Notes: generated by a model from the sequence alone, not told the origin. A DNA stretch of 15,149 nt from Phoronis ovalis (GCA_028565635.1 JAOXYB010028944.1:1-15149), one strand, 5' to 3'; numbered from the stretch's first letter, positions 1 to 9,275 are shown. Translations and numbers: made by a program.

Positions 1-400
1 AAAATTATGGGTGGTGGGTATAAAATGAAAGTGCCTTCCCCCCCCCTCCCCCACTTTTTTTACTGGAACAGCCCTTAGTTTTATTAGGCTATTTTTTTCA
101 TTAAATTGCCCAAAATTTGAATCAAAGTATAAAGTATGAATAATTTGTTCCAAACAGGACTGTTAATTTGGAATAATTTTATTTTATTGTTACAAAAATC
201 TATTATCAATTTCTACTAAATCTTCTGTGACTTCTTAAGATCATTTAGAATGAGGTGATAACTTCATATGACGTTTGTGAATGATTACAACAGTAATGCA
301 AGCAAACAGGTAATTTTCTGCGAAAATATAAGCGCATTATTCATTAACTTTTGACCTTTTAGCTTTTCTGTGTTACATATTATATACACGTTGAAAGGCT
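1..400. other. AT-rich non-coding stretch, likely intron
   Basis: No coding exon with matching splice sites and an open frame was found here. A C-run followed by a T-run sits at about 38-60. If the terminal exon at 1067 is real, this stretch probably belongs to the intron before it. Confidence 0.4.
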
Positions 401-813
401 GTGGGTTTGAACCTTGGTGGGTACTGCCATTCACAGTGACTATATATGTGCCATCCCATGGGTCTACTTTTTTCTTCCTCCAATTTTACCCTCTTTTTCA
501 TGTTTATTTAAGACTTTTTACCATGGGGTGTGATTTTTGCCAATGAATTTTCACCGTGGGGTGAATAAATAATTTTTTACTACAAAGTGCCACAAATTTC
601 TAGAATTTTGTTTTCTGTTTTTACCCTATAGGGCATACATTTGAAAATATTTCAAGATATTTTTACCACGGGGTGTATTTCTTGCTAATAAATTATTTAC
701 CATCAGATATATTTTCAGAATGCAGTTTTTACCATGGGGTACAGGTTTCTTACCCTGGGCTTCACACCCCACCAAGATTTTTGACAAGTACCCCCTGGGA
801 GTTCAAACCCCAC
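401..813. repeat. Degenerate ~32-bp tandem array between imperfect inverted repeats
   Basis: A core motif close to TTTTACCAYGGGGTG recurs at about 516, 548, 575 (weak), 618, 661, 696 (weak), 726 and 748, so the period is roughly 22-43 bp. The stretches between copies are T-rich. The array is bounded by an inverted pair: 401-424 (GTGGGTTTGAACC..GGGTAC) and 788-813 read in reverse (GTGGGGTTTGAAC..GGGTAC), about 20 matches in 26 positions. I infer an old non-autonomous transposable element with a minisatellite-like core. No target-site duplication is visible. The GGTTTGAACC string resembles a tRNA B box, but no A box lies upstream, so a tRNA or tRNA-derived SINE is not supported. Confidence 0.5.
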
Positions 814-825
814 ATGAGTCTAAGA

Positions 826-1066
826 ACCTTGTGAAAATCCTGTGTGGTTGCGGTCATGTAAAGGGCATGTAATTATTTCTTACAATAATATTGTACCTTA
901 TTGTGTAATAACCTGATGATGAAGAGGAAATGTGAATTAATCACTGTTATAATTGTTCTAATTAATATATAACTCAGCTGAATAACTACTTTTGATTATT
1001 GGACAGGAAATTACACACTGTACTTTTGTTTCTGTATCAGTGTTTATTTACTTTAAATTTTTTCAG
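826..1066. other. AT-rich non-coding stretch, probable intron end
   Basis: Nothing coding is visible. The stretch ends in a pyrimidine-rich tract with a CAG at 1064-1066, a good 3' splice site for the exon that follows. Confidence 0.35.
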
Positions 1067-1138
1067 AGCCATCTTACTCAAGAAAATCGATGGGACATGT
1101 TTAAAGCCTGTGTGCGGAATGAGATGAGGGTCAAGTAG
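1067..1138 (+). CDS. Probable 3'-terminal coding exon of an unrecognised gene
   Basis: A pyrimidine-rich acceptor (TTTTTTCAG) ends at 1066. The next 72 bases are open in frame 0 and encode 23 residues ending in the stop TAG at 1136-1138: S-H-L-T-Q-E-N-R-W-D-M-F-K-A-C-V, then R-N-E-M-R-V-K. The mix of charged residues with Trp and Cys looks like real protein rather than translated AT-rich noise, and the other two frames hit stops sooner. AATAAA at 1188-1193 lies 50 bases after the stop, and further AATAAA signals are at 1825 and 1840. I do not recognise the family, and no upstream exon was found in this window, so the rest of the gene would lie to the left. A chance open stretch remains possible. 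Confidence 0.5.
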   Translation, partial: SHLTQENRWDMFKACVRNEMRVK

Positions 1139-1187
1139 TGGACTTGGTTGAATACAGAAAAAAAAACCAGTTATATAAGGCCAGAAA

Positions 1188-1193
1188 AATAAA
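1188..1193 (+). promoter_or_regulatory. Candidate polyadenylation signal AATAAA
   Basis: An exact AATAAA lies 50 bases past the stop codon of the putative terminal exon at 1067-1138. Alternatives are at 1825-1830 and 1840-1845, which would give a longer 3' untranslated region. Confidence 0.4.
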
Positions 1194-3345
1194 AGTATTT
1201 TTACGTATCCAAAGTTATAAAATTAGATAATACAACAGATTTTTAAAACATGTTTAATGATTCATTTCAAAATATCTTTGATACATAATGAAATTTTATT
1301 TTTCTTGGCTACTTATTTAACTTTAAATCTTGCATTGTTTTACTATGTGTTTGTGCAATCATTTGAATGTTGTGAAATGGTTATTTTAAACCCTATTCAT
1401 GCTTTTGGACATGGAGTTCATGTTTATTGCGCTAAGCCGAACTTTGTCAAACTGTTGCCTAAGCATAGAATTGGTTATTTTATTTTTTGTTGTTATTTAA
1501 TAGTGTAATTGTTACTAACTTTTTTATGCAAATATAATTGATCAAAATTGTTTCTTGTAAACTGGTCGTGGCTTTCTCAGCATTTTTAAGATTAAAGAAA
1601 AAATAGTCTTGGGCTTGTTGTCAGTGATGATGTTTATATTCTAAAATTCAGTACTTTTTGATGATTAATTTTTTTCTTCAGAAATGAGTGCTAATTAATC
1701 TGTTTTTTCTGTTTGAAATCTTTGAAATAGGAAATTAAGTTTTGTATTATGGAAAATTCAAGATGGCCACCATTGGGGCCTGGTTGAGTACAGCAGTGTT
1801 ATTAGAATTATTCTATTCACAGCAAATAAACTAAGAATGAATAAAAAGTTGTATTACATAACTCAGTAGCAACATATAGCAATGTTCCATAATACATTTG
1901 AATCGAGATAATTTATTTGAAGCTAAACATAACAAACAAAGAATAGGTTTTCCATCGCCTTTTTGATTATCACATGTGATAAAAAAATGTGTGACGTAAA
2001 CGTCTACTTTCATAACCTGTCATAAAAAATTTTTTTTTAACAAAAAAATGATTCAAAACTAAAATCTTAAAATGTGTATTCAGTTTTGAAACTTGAAATT
2101 GTTTAAGAACAACACTGCCATACTAAATAGATAACATACACGAGTTCGAAAATGCTTAGAGAATAAAAAATACAATAATTTGGTAGGTTGCGTTCTAATA
2201 ACCCAAATTCTTCAAGTTGCCTTGATTAATACTTGGTGCATTTATCCCCACAGTGTATATGTTATAAGGTGTTCATTCAGAATGCTAATACTGTACAGTA
2301 AGACTGTTATGTATATTAAGTTACGTTATTACTTTCATTACAATATTTGTAATTATTAGGGTAATTATGTGAAACTACATAACGTTTCCATATTTACATA
2401 ATAAACTACTACATCAAAGTAAAATTGTTTTCATTTGTTTTACATACAACAGTTACAGTAAGCTAGTTTCTTGTACTAGATGTTTTATGAATGCAAAATC
2501 CCACAATTAAATGGGTGCACAGGGATCATTCAGGAAAGCAGAGATTGTATGATCAGGGCCACTGCAACAGCAAACAGATTGTTATAAACTGAATTACACT
2601 CAAAATGACAGTTGAATCCACAGTATGCATGTTGTTATGTGGTTTTGAAATAATTAAGTATTCATTAAAATTGTAAAATAGTCTAACTCATTCAATTCTT
2701 TAAAATGCACTCCAGTATAATCGAAAAATATTGTCTGAATTTTTAAAAATTCTTGATCTAACTCAAAATCTCAATAGATTCTGAAATATATATGTAAAGC
2801 ATAGATCTATGTACTAATATCTTGTTGCAATATATTTTGCAAATTTCAAATAACATGACAGTGTAAAATAAGTTGAAAATGATATACTGTTTATCCCATA
2901 TTAGACAAGTAATTCCCGGAAGTAATTGCAATTTCGCAATAATTTGATGAAAAATAAAAATTCTAAGAAATAATTATGTTAAAGTTGGGACTATTCTAAC
3001 TAAGAAATTTCGGTACTAAACCCGGAAATGGGGTTTGAATAGTAGAAAGCAGGTGCGCGTATCCTGCCTGACGGTCTAAGTCCACGCTTGTTAGGTAGGG
3101 CTGTAATGGGAAGTGATAAATTTAAGAGGCGCGTCCAATATCCAATTTGTTACAAAAAATTGTTTGAAATGTTTTGGTAGGGGATTTTACATGGCAAAAC
3201 ACCTTGTTCATCAGATTAATTCACAGGTAAAATGCAATTCACCGGTGAGTCAACGGTTTTGCTGTGAAAAATACCAATTCAAAACAGTTAACTTTTTTGT
3301 GCGAAACTGGATATTGGAAACCTGAAATGTACCAATTAGTATTAA
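1194..3345. other. AT-rich intergenic stretch, possibly starting with 3' UTR
   Basis: No exon with supporting splice sites was found on either strand. The short open frames here are composition noise. The first ~650 bases could be 3' untranslated region of the gene ending at 1138. A less AT-rich patch at about 3015-3110 contains small imperfect hairpins (for example AAACCC..GGGTTT near 3018-3037) but matches no RNA gene that I recognise. Confidence 0.4.
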
Positions 3346-3394
3346 GTGGTTATCCGTGGTTATCCGTGGTTATCCGTCGTTATCCGTCGTTATC
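3346..3394. repeat. 10-bp minisatellite, about 4.9 copies
   Basis: The unit TATCCGTGGT, shifting to TATCCGTCGT, is repeated head to tail with an exact 10-bp period. The first copies carry GTGGT and the last ones GTCGT, so a single G-to-C variant has spread through part of the array. It lies about 200-250 bases downstream of the receptor stop codon on the minus strand. Confidence 0.9.
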
Positions 3395-3463
3395 TAGTTT
3401 TCTCTGCTTTAGTTGTTTTGTTAACATTTTATTTCTGTCAAAGTTATCCCGAAATTTCGATTA

Positions 3464-3469
3464 TTTATT
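3464..3469 (-). promoter_or_regulatory. Candidate polyadenylation signal for the receptor gene
   Basis: TTTATT on the plus strand reads AATAAA on the minus strand, about 124 bases past the receptor stop codon. A second copy at 3428-3433 is an alternative. Confidence 0.4.
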
Positions 3470-3592
3470 TACTATGGGATAAATAGCAAGATACATATAA
3501 TGTAGATAAAGGGATGCACTGTATGCCCGGGACTTGATTACTGAATGTATAGAGCATTTCATACAAGATCACCACTACTTTCGAAAACAATT

Positions 3593-4287
3593 TCATCTTC
3601 CTTGAAGTTCATTTAATTCTATTTCTAGTACTGTGTTTTCGGAACAAGTTCCATCTTCTTGTAGCGTATTTAGTATCCACGAAGCTGTGTTTTTGGAACA
3701 AGTTCCAACTCCTTTGTCGCACACTTGTACTGGCACTGTTGTTTTCGACTGGACACCGTCTACATCTGCTGCCTCCACTGTGGCATCGTTGATACTTGAA
3801 CTTGTATTATTTAAGATAGGTGTAATTGCAGTTCTTCTAAAGATATTTTTAAATGCTGTTTTAAATTCAAGATTTCCCCATGCGTATATCATTGGATTTA
3901 GTACACTTTTGACGAATAACAACTGTACCCCAATGAAATTTATATGTTGCCGCCATAAAGGCAAGGGAGGATTCATAGCAAAATACTTTGTAAATGTCAT
4001 AGGAATTATACAGATGGTAAAAATGCCGAGAATCATTAAACTCTTTTTAGTAATTTTCTTTTGTTTTTTAAATAATGTTGCACTTTGGGCAGCCCAGACT
4101 TGTATTTGAGATTGATGCCTAGCGGCAACTATAAAAATTCGGATGTGTATAACATAACATATTGAAAGTAGTAACATAGGAATTGCTGTCATGATGACGA
4201 TTCTGAGTGAAGAATTCCAAACGTTGTCAATAACACATAGTACATCTGGACTGTATTCGTTCAGAGCAGTGCCCATAATCATTATAC
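3593..4287 (-). CDS. Receptor exon 4: end of TM4 to C-terminus
   Basis: The acceptor is TTTTTAG|GT at 4288. The exon encodes ECL2 with C199 and a sequon at N206, TM5, ICL3, TM6 (C-I-I-P at 274-277), TM7 (NPMIY at 302-306), helix 8 and a ~90-residue tail rich in Ser, Thr and acidic residues. The tail ends in two tandem 18-residue copies (376-393 and 394-411), each starting GTCS and then KNT or ENT. The stop codon is at 3593-3595. Confidence 0.95.
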
Positions 4288-7021
4288 CTAAAAATTAAAT
4301 TTATACATATATTTAATCATTGGAGGTAGTCAACAATCCAGTAACGTAAACAGCTATTGACTATTAGCTAGTTATCACATTATTTTCAGGGACAAGACAC
4401 GCCGGCTCATTCACATGCAGTTTCCAATGTATTACTAATATTTCAACAAAATTGCCCCGAGGAAACTGCCGATCACAAAGTTTTAAATGTATTGTCTGCT
4501 TGTTGATCGGCCGCATTTTAATTGTGTTTTTTTTGGAGGGGCAACATGGCTACCTTATGTAAAAAATTGTCCCTGCCAGAAAGCTTCGGTTTGCTGCTTG
4601 TTTTCTAAGGCATACTAGTAGTGTTTGATAATATAAACATTAGAGATTGAACTTCATTTGTTTATAACAAGGATGCAGCCTAAAATTATCAATGATTTTT
4701 TTTTCGCTACGCGGTAACTCTTCTGTTATGATGTACACTGAACACGGTCTGAATCAATGCAACCGTTCATCAGATAAAGAATACGAAGGACTGAATTTAT
4801 TCAAATTGCAATGAACACAGACTGTGGACTAATGGATGCCCGGGAAGGGATCTCCCTGGTTTTTTGAAGAAGTGAGTGCAGTCTTCCAGTGGCAGACTTG
4901 CGGACAAATGCCGACAACTTTAACTCACCCACTGTATATGTCCAGACAAGACTAGTTGCTAGTACAGCTTTCCGAGGTGTCATTAAAGCGTCGTAGCGTA
5001 ATGGATGCATGATGGCAATGTACCGGTCCAAAGCTATAATATGCAATATAATTGTCAAAAAATATAGATCTGATGCAGACCTAAAACAACCATGACTGAA
5101 TTGATATTTTGAAAACTCACGATTTTGGCAATAAAATATTAAAGATAAATATAATAGCATGATGTTTCATTCTGACATCTACCGCCAAAAATCGTGACAA
5201 ATATGCAGAATTCTAATAAAAGGAGTAATAAAGATATGTAAATGCGCTTCAAAAGCAAAACTTATTAATCATAAAGACGCCTATACTTTTTGCATTTATT
5301 AAAAATAAAAAAATGTTTTGAACCGCAGATTTGAATACGTCTGTTTTTTTTTTTTTAAACGTGATTGTGGGTGTTCCATATAATTTCTAACTATTTTGAC
5401 TTAACAAAACAAGATCTTCCATGGCTTTATAATATCCACTTGCTTTATTTTAAACATGCAAACAATTAATCTGACATCATAAAATATTTTTTATTCTCAT
5501 TGATTAACACCGCGTGTATCCACTAAAGAATAACAGGCTTCGTTTCAAAATTCGTAACTAACTTTGCAAAATATTGCCTTTACGTTACTAGTTGTTGGTT
5601 TTTAACAGCCGGTGATACATCTTTATTCCAATTTCGATATTTGTATAAATTGTTCTAAAATTGGGTGAAATTTCGACTGTGTGTTAAGCTATTGGAAATG
5701 TGGGTGGGAGATATTTTTAGAACGGAAATTTTCGAAGTAATATTAAAACGGGTGCATTTTTAGAGCTTCTTAATTGCGTAGGTGAATATTTATCCAATCA
5801 GGCATTGACAAAATATTAGCTCTCAAAGAAACTTCTTTTCGTTATTTGAAGCACTGCTGAAAATAAAGCTTTTCCGTTTAAAACCCCTAGCAAGTATTTA
5901 CAAGCACTTCGACATTAAAATATGCAAATGCCATATAAAATGATTTTAATCTTCTCAGCGAGAAATTGATTTTGCAAAGTGTTACTTTCAAATTGTCTAC
6001 AATGTTATTCTTTTCAATAGTACTTGAAAAAAATAGTCGATTGCGGCACAGATGTATTCTTAAGCTAGGAATCTTACCAATTATAAACAACGACCCTCTG
6101 GACATACTTAGGGGAATTGTCGTAAATAGAAGACTTGCCAAACAAAATTCTTTTGACGGTGAGATCACGCCTGAAAGAAATTTTAAAACAATTTTAAAAT
6201 ACGCCATATAATAATTCGCTCAAGTAGTTAGCATTCACGTGGAGGTGCTTTCACGGTAATTGAGCTGTTAGCAAATTAAGACATTTGATGCATGTCTAAA
6301 CCATGCAACGACGAAGTACGTCATCTACCGCAACAGTACACAGTATGCTTGCAATTTCAAGATTAATAAAGATTATAACTGAGTTTCTTAAGGGAAATTA
6401 ATTAATCCACAGTACAGTTTCTACTGTATTTGACATTTATTATTATTAGGTTACTGTATTTGTTCTTTGATGCATGGCTCTAAATCAAACTGTACTGTCG
6501 ATATTGCCATGCATGTACAATTAGAATGAGACTGTACCAAGGAACTGTTATGAAAGTAAGTTATTCTAGTGATTAATGTACTATTTGTTAAAAAATAAAT
6601 ATAATGTATCAGTAATAAATAAAAATAAAGCCCAGGAATCAGAATAAAGCCCATGATCAGAATAAAAATACTTACCGGGAATATACTTTCTCATTATATT
6701 AAAGGGCACTGCCAGAAAACCTACCAAGATATCTGTAACGCTTAACAAAAAAATAACAACATTAGCTGTTGAGCGAATTGAACGACATTTTAGAAAAACA
6801 GCTATAACCAGACCATTTCCAAGAATACTTGCAAGTCCTAATAAAGTGTCTGCAATGAAATAAATCCACAATGCAAGCACTGACATTCGTTCCGGCACAA
6901 TTAACGTTATTGACGGCAAAGTAGTGAAAACGGTGGATTCATTGTAAAAATCAACAGCTTTGTTGATTGCACTGTCACTAAATGCACGATCCATCTTTAT
7001 AAATGTTTTCATGCGTTGCAA
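3593..7021 (-). CDS. Class A (rhodopsin-like) G-protein-coupled receptor, four coding exons
   Basis: Joining 6676-7021, 6078-6170, 4929-5033 and 3593-4287 gives a 412-residue seven-helix receptor of the plasma membrane that would signal through heterotrimeric G proteins. All three introns are GT-AG and phase 1 (505, 1044 and 641 bp). Landmarks are a glycosylation sequon at N27, GN at 68-69 in TM1, D97 (2.50), C125 (3.25), S139 (3.39), DRY at 149-151, W177 (4.50), ECL2 C199, P218 (5.50), Y226 (5.58), P277 (6.50) and NPxxY at 302-306, followed by helix 8. DRYIAI..PLRY and Y....RIF..AAR.Q in TM5 resemble adenosine receptors. However, adenosine-binding residues are absent: 6.52 is Thr, 6.55 is Lys and 7.43 is Phe. 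Position 6.48 is Ile instead of Trp and 7.45 is Lys. The ligand is unknown. Alternative starts are M4 and M10. Confidence 0.95.
4288..4928 (-). other. Receptor intron 3
   Basis: This is a GT-AG phase 1 intron of 641 bp. It holds no recognisable element beyond AT-rich sequence and a few less AT-rich patches near 4390-4520. Confidence 0.85.
4929..5033 (-). CDS. Receptor exon 3: DRY motif, ICL2 and most of TM4
   Basis: This exon begins at the acceptor TTATAG|CT and ends at the donor G|GTGAGT. It supplies the end of codon 147, then L-D-R-Y-I-A-I and P-L-R-Y, and TM4 through W177 to V181. An earlier possible acceptor (CATCAG) would keep frame but would place 12 extra residues in TM3, so the TATAG site is preferred. 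Confidence 0.9.
5034..6077 (-). other. Receptor intron 2
   Basis: This is a GT-AG phase 1 intron of 1044 bp. Open reading through its 3' end, just before exon 3, is untranslated in the preferred model. No repeats or RNA genes were recognised. Confidence 0.85.
6078..6170 (-). CDS. Receptor exon 2: 93-bp exon carrying most of TM3
   Basis: The acceptor reads TTTCTTTCAG ending at 6171 and the donor is G|GTAAGA at 6077. Two bases complete codon 116 and 30 full codons follow, then one base of codon 147. The peptide includes E-F-C-L-A-S-L-L-F-T-T-I-P-L-S-M-S. With exon 3 spliced on, C125 lies exactly 24 residues before the DRY aspartate and Ser sits at 3.39, both as expected for class A receptors. 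The same open frame runs on past the donor, so without splicing the exon is easy to miss. Confidence 0.9.
6171..6675 (-). other. Receptor intron 1
   Basis: This is a GT-AG phase 1 intron of 505 bp. Several ACTGTA or TACAGT strings recur between about 6330 and 6535, but they form no clear repeat. Confidence 0.85.
6676..7021 (-). CDS. Receptor exon 1: N-terminus, TM1, TM2
   Basis: This exon encodes residues 1-115 and the first base of codon 116. It carries the short extracellular N-terminus with NES at 27-29, TM1 (about 52-78, with GN) and TM2 (about 86-108, with VTD and D97). The donor is G|GTAAGT on the minus strand at 6675. The first ATG at 7021 was chosen. No signal peptide is evident, as is usual for class A receptors. 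Non-coding 5' exons could exist upstream but cannot be seen. Confidence 0.93.
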
Positions 7022-8112
7022 TTCAGCTTGTTTTCTTGTACTTGTATTAAAAATCGTACGTCAAATCTTCGTCATATCCACTTAAAACCGATAATTAGGC
7101 TTTGGTTCAGCATGTCCAGTTAAATTATTTTTTCATCATACACGTACTGTCATTTTTGTTTTGTACGCCTCGTGTCTTAAAGGTATAGATTCGTAATGAA
7201 TAGGTCTAGAACAATGAGCAGTCTATAATTACTTTTTTTGCGGAATGATGATGCAAGCTTGCAACAATATTTCTTATTGTTAAGTTTTTTAATTAGAGAC
7301 TATCATTACTTAGGCACGCACAGGTTCAAGGCTAACAAATCCACAAGGCAATATTCTGGATTAGTATTATCACGTATTTTTTCAGTTAATCATTACAAAA
7401 GTGATTAACGAAGCTCTGTTTAATACCCTTTTTTGTAAAAAAAACTTGGAAAAGGATTGAATCAATGCTACTAATTACTATCACAATATTACGTACAGGT
7501 AGTAAGTACAGCTGTACCCAGACAAAGAAAGCACTGTTATTGTTTAAAAAAAGTAAACTAACATGAATAGTTGGAGATAAATTGTTTAAACTCTATGTCA
7601 AGGCAAAACAGCAAAATGGAATTGTAAAATATATTTATTTTTACTTTTCGACTAGAACATATAACCCACTGCGATTTATATTTTTTCAAACACTCTGAAT
7701 ACATTAGTGAGCAGACAGAAGTAGACAATTTCTAATAGTCTAATAGGCAAAAATTGTAACATATTTGAACTAAGAGAATGTGACCAAACTGCTGATGATT
7801 TAGTACAGTAGCTGACTTCTCGTGTCATTTCGGTATTAGAAACCTGTTTGTGCACTGAGCTAAACTATATTGGCATGCTGCTTGTCATTTATATTATACG
7901 TGTATGTTCGAATAAACCAGTAAAATAGTATGTCATGTTTCGCGTGTTTTAATTTTTTAAGAAAAGACTGTCGTCTACTCCCGCGTCTACTACTCTTTTT
8001 TTCTTGAATCATATCTATGGTGAAACCTTACCTGTACATTTAATAAAAGCTTAGAGGATCGAACTGCCTTGACATTCAATGTCACTGTATATCCGGCTGT
8101 ATACATTTTATT
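7022..8112. other. Intergenic stretch upstream of the receptor
   Basis: This AT-rich stretch should contain the receptor's promoter and any 5' untranslated sequence. I see no convincing TATA box, initiator or CpG-rich segment that would fix a start site, and no coding exon. Confidence 0.35.
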
Positions 8113-8139
8113 GTGTCGCCCCATAGTTCCCGCATTTGC

Positions 8140-8460
8140 CTTATTTACCACTGGGTATATTCTTCTCGCTGCATAATTGTATTCCTTTGCGATAGATATA
8201 TGTTAAATGTAATTTTCATATATTTATTTACCTCAAGATATATAATTTTCACGTGTATTTACCACAGGGTACATATTTCCCGGGTAATACTATTTCCCGG
8301 AGCTATTTACAGCAAGGTATAATTTCTGTGTTTCTTCATTTACCCCCAATGGTTTTTTTGTGTAAAGGGCAGATATCCACGTGCGCGAACATAAGTTCAA
8401 GAACATATATAAGAACAAACGCTAACCTGCTAAAAAACACCCCTTTAGAAGAGACTTGCA
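8140..8460. repeat. Degenerate ~32-47-bp tandem array, same motif type as 484-815
   Basis: Motifs like TATTTACCACNGGGTA recur at about 8143, 8226, 8258, 8305 and 8337. A string at 8431-8451 (AAAAAACACCCCTTTAGAAG) matches the internal repeat of the element at 9526-9847 in the other orientation. The left side (GAACTGCC..CATTCA..GTCACTGTATAT, around 8062-8092) resembles the left part of the 401-813 repeat (GTACTGCC.ATTCACAGTGACTATAT). I infer a second decayed copy of a related element. Its limits are uncertain. Confidence 0.4.
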
Positions 8461-8507
8461 GGTTTAAAAAGTGACCTTTTGACATGCAGTAAAAATCATT
8501 TAAAGCA

Positions 8508-8519
8508 ATATATATATAT
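8508..8519. repeat. Short (TA)n microsatellite
   Basis: Six TA units lie in a row between the two repeat-derived blocks. Confidence 0.8.
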
Positions 8520-8540
8520 AGAAGTGAGTGTATACTTTTT

Positions 8541-8708
8541 GCGTGAACGGTGAATGGGGCATTTTGTTTCGATGGTGAATGGTGAAAGCAGCTGAAATTA
8601 GCTGCATGGTGAATCGTGAATGAGTTCTTCCAAGTGAACGGTGAATGACTGAGAATTTAAAACGTGAAACCTGAAAATATGACAATTTCAGGCATGAATG
8701 GTGAAAAA
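8541..8708. repeat. GTGAATGGTGAA-type degenerate array, left part
   Basis: Copies of GTGAACGGTGAATG or GGTGAATGGTGAA occur near 8543, 8574, 8607, 8634, 8664 (weak) and 8694, at a period of about 27-33 bp. A perfect 6-bp-stem hairpin (GCAGCT GAAATT AGCTGC, 8588-8605) lies between two copies. The spacer sequences are unrelated to each other, but the repeats are degenerate and the genome is eukaryotic, so this is not a CRISPR array. Confidence 0.65.
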
Positions 8709-9275
8709 AATATATACGAGCAAAGTTGATAAATAAAAAATGTTTTACCTTCTTCACTGTATGTTATAACTAGGCATTTGTCACTTGTGGTACAGGTAAA
8801 ACAATAACGATATCAAAGGCGATGTGCATGTTGTTGTTTTTTGTTGTATAGTGGCTGCCGGGAGTAGCAATGATATAGGTAGATTACATTGTACCTTTTC
8901 AATAATTGGGCAGTCTTTTATTGTCAAACTTTTGTGCTGCTCTAATATATCCTGAAAGACCAAGGAACTGTATTAAATAGAGACATGCACCTACTTAAAA
9001 TTTATCAACTTATTGCATATAAAATTAACATTTTTTTTTGGAAACAATATGTTTCAAATTATGCCCAAAAATGGTATCAGAGAGCAAGAAAATGCATATA
9101 AAAATCCAAAATTTTTCTAGGGAGGCACGTCGGACTCCCCCCTGCCCAAGGGAACGATCCCCGAGCGCAACGTTGTTCCTCAATCCCACTCCTCACTCAA
9201 ACGCCAGAAAAATCTCCTTCCTAAAAAAATTACGAGTTTGTGAATTGATTTGTTGGTAAATTGTTTTTGAAAACT
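8709..9275. other. Unique sequence between two halves of the GTGAATGG array
   Basis: This block carries no GTGAATGG copies. It contains a minus-strand exon-like segment (8895-8951, see findings) and, at about 9110-9225, a pyrimidine-rich GC patch (CTAGGGAGGCACGTCGGACT, then runs of C) that looks like an old transposon remnant. I cannot assign either part. Confidence 0.3.

Noticed and set aside
401-424. tRNA gene or tRNA-derived SINE based on the GGTTTGAACC string
   Set aside because: No A box, acceptor stem or cloverleaf can be drawn; the string fits better as an arm of the array-bearing repeat.
1257-1508. 83-residue open frame, MIHFKISLIH start
   Set aside because: Its composition is that of AT-rich noise rich in Phe, Tyr and Leu; it lies in probable 3' untranslated or intergenic sequence and shows no motif.
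1759-1771. CAAGATGGCCACC, a YY1-like site
   Set aside because: A single short match in a stretch without a visible promoter is not enough.
3633-4109. 158-residue open frame on the plus strand
   Set aside because: It is antisense to receptor exon 4, whose TM5-TM7 motifs are unambiguous.
5034-5160. Longer version of receptor exon 3 using the CATCAG acceptor
   Set aside because: It is in frame but adds 12 residues to TM3 and breaks the fixed spacing between the TM3 cysteine and DRY.
8541-8708. CRISPR-like array of repeats with unique spacers
   Set aside because: Repeats are degenerate and short, spacers vary in length, no cas genes are present, and the genome is eukaryotic.
8786-8803. P-loop-like C-G-T-G-K-T-I-T in a short plus-strand reading
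   Set aside because: The frame is closed immediately upstream by TAG and soon after by another stop; no other ATPase motif follows, so chance is more likely.
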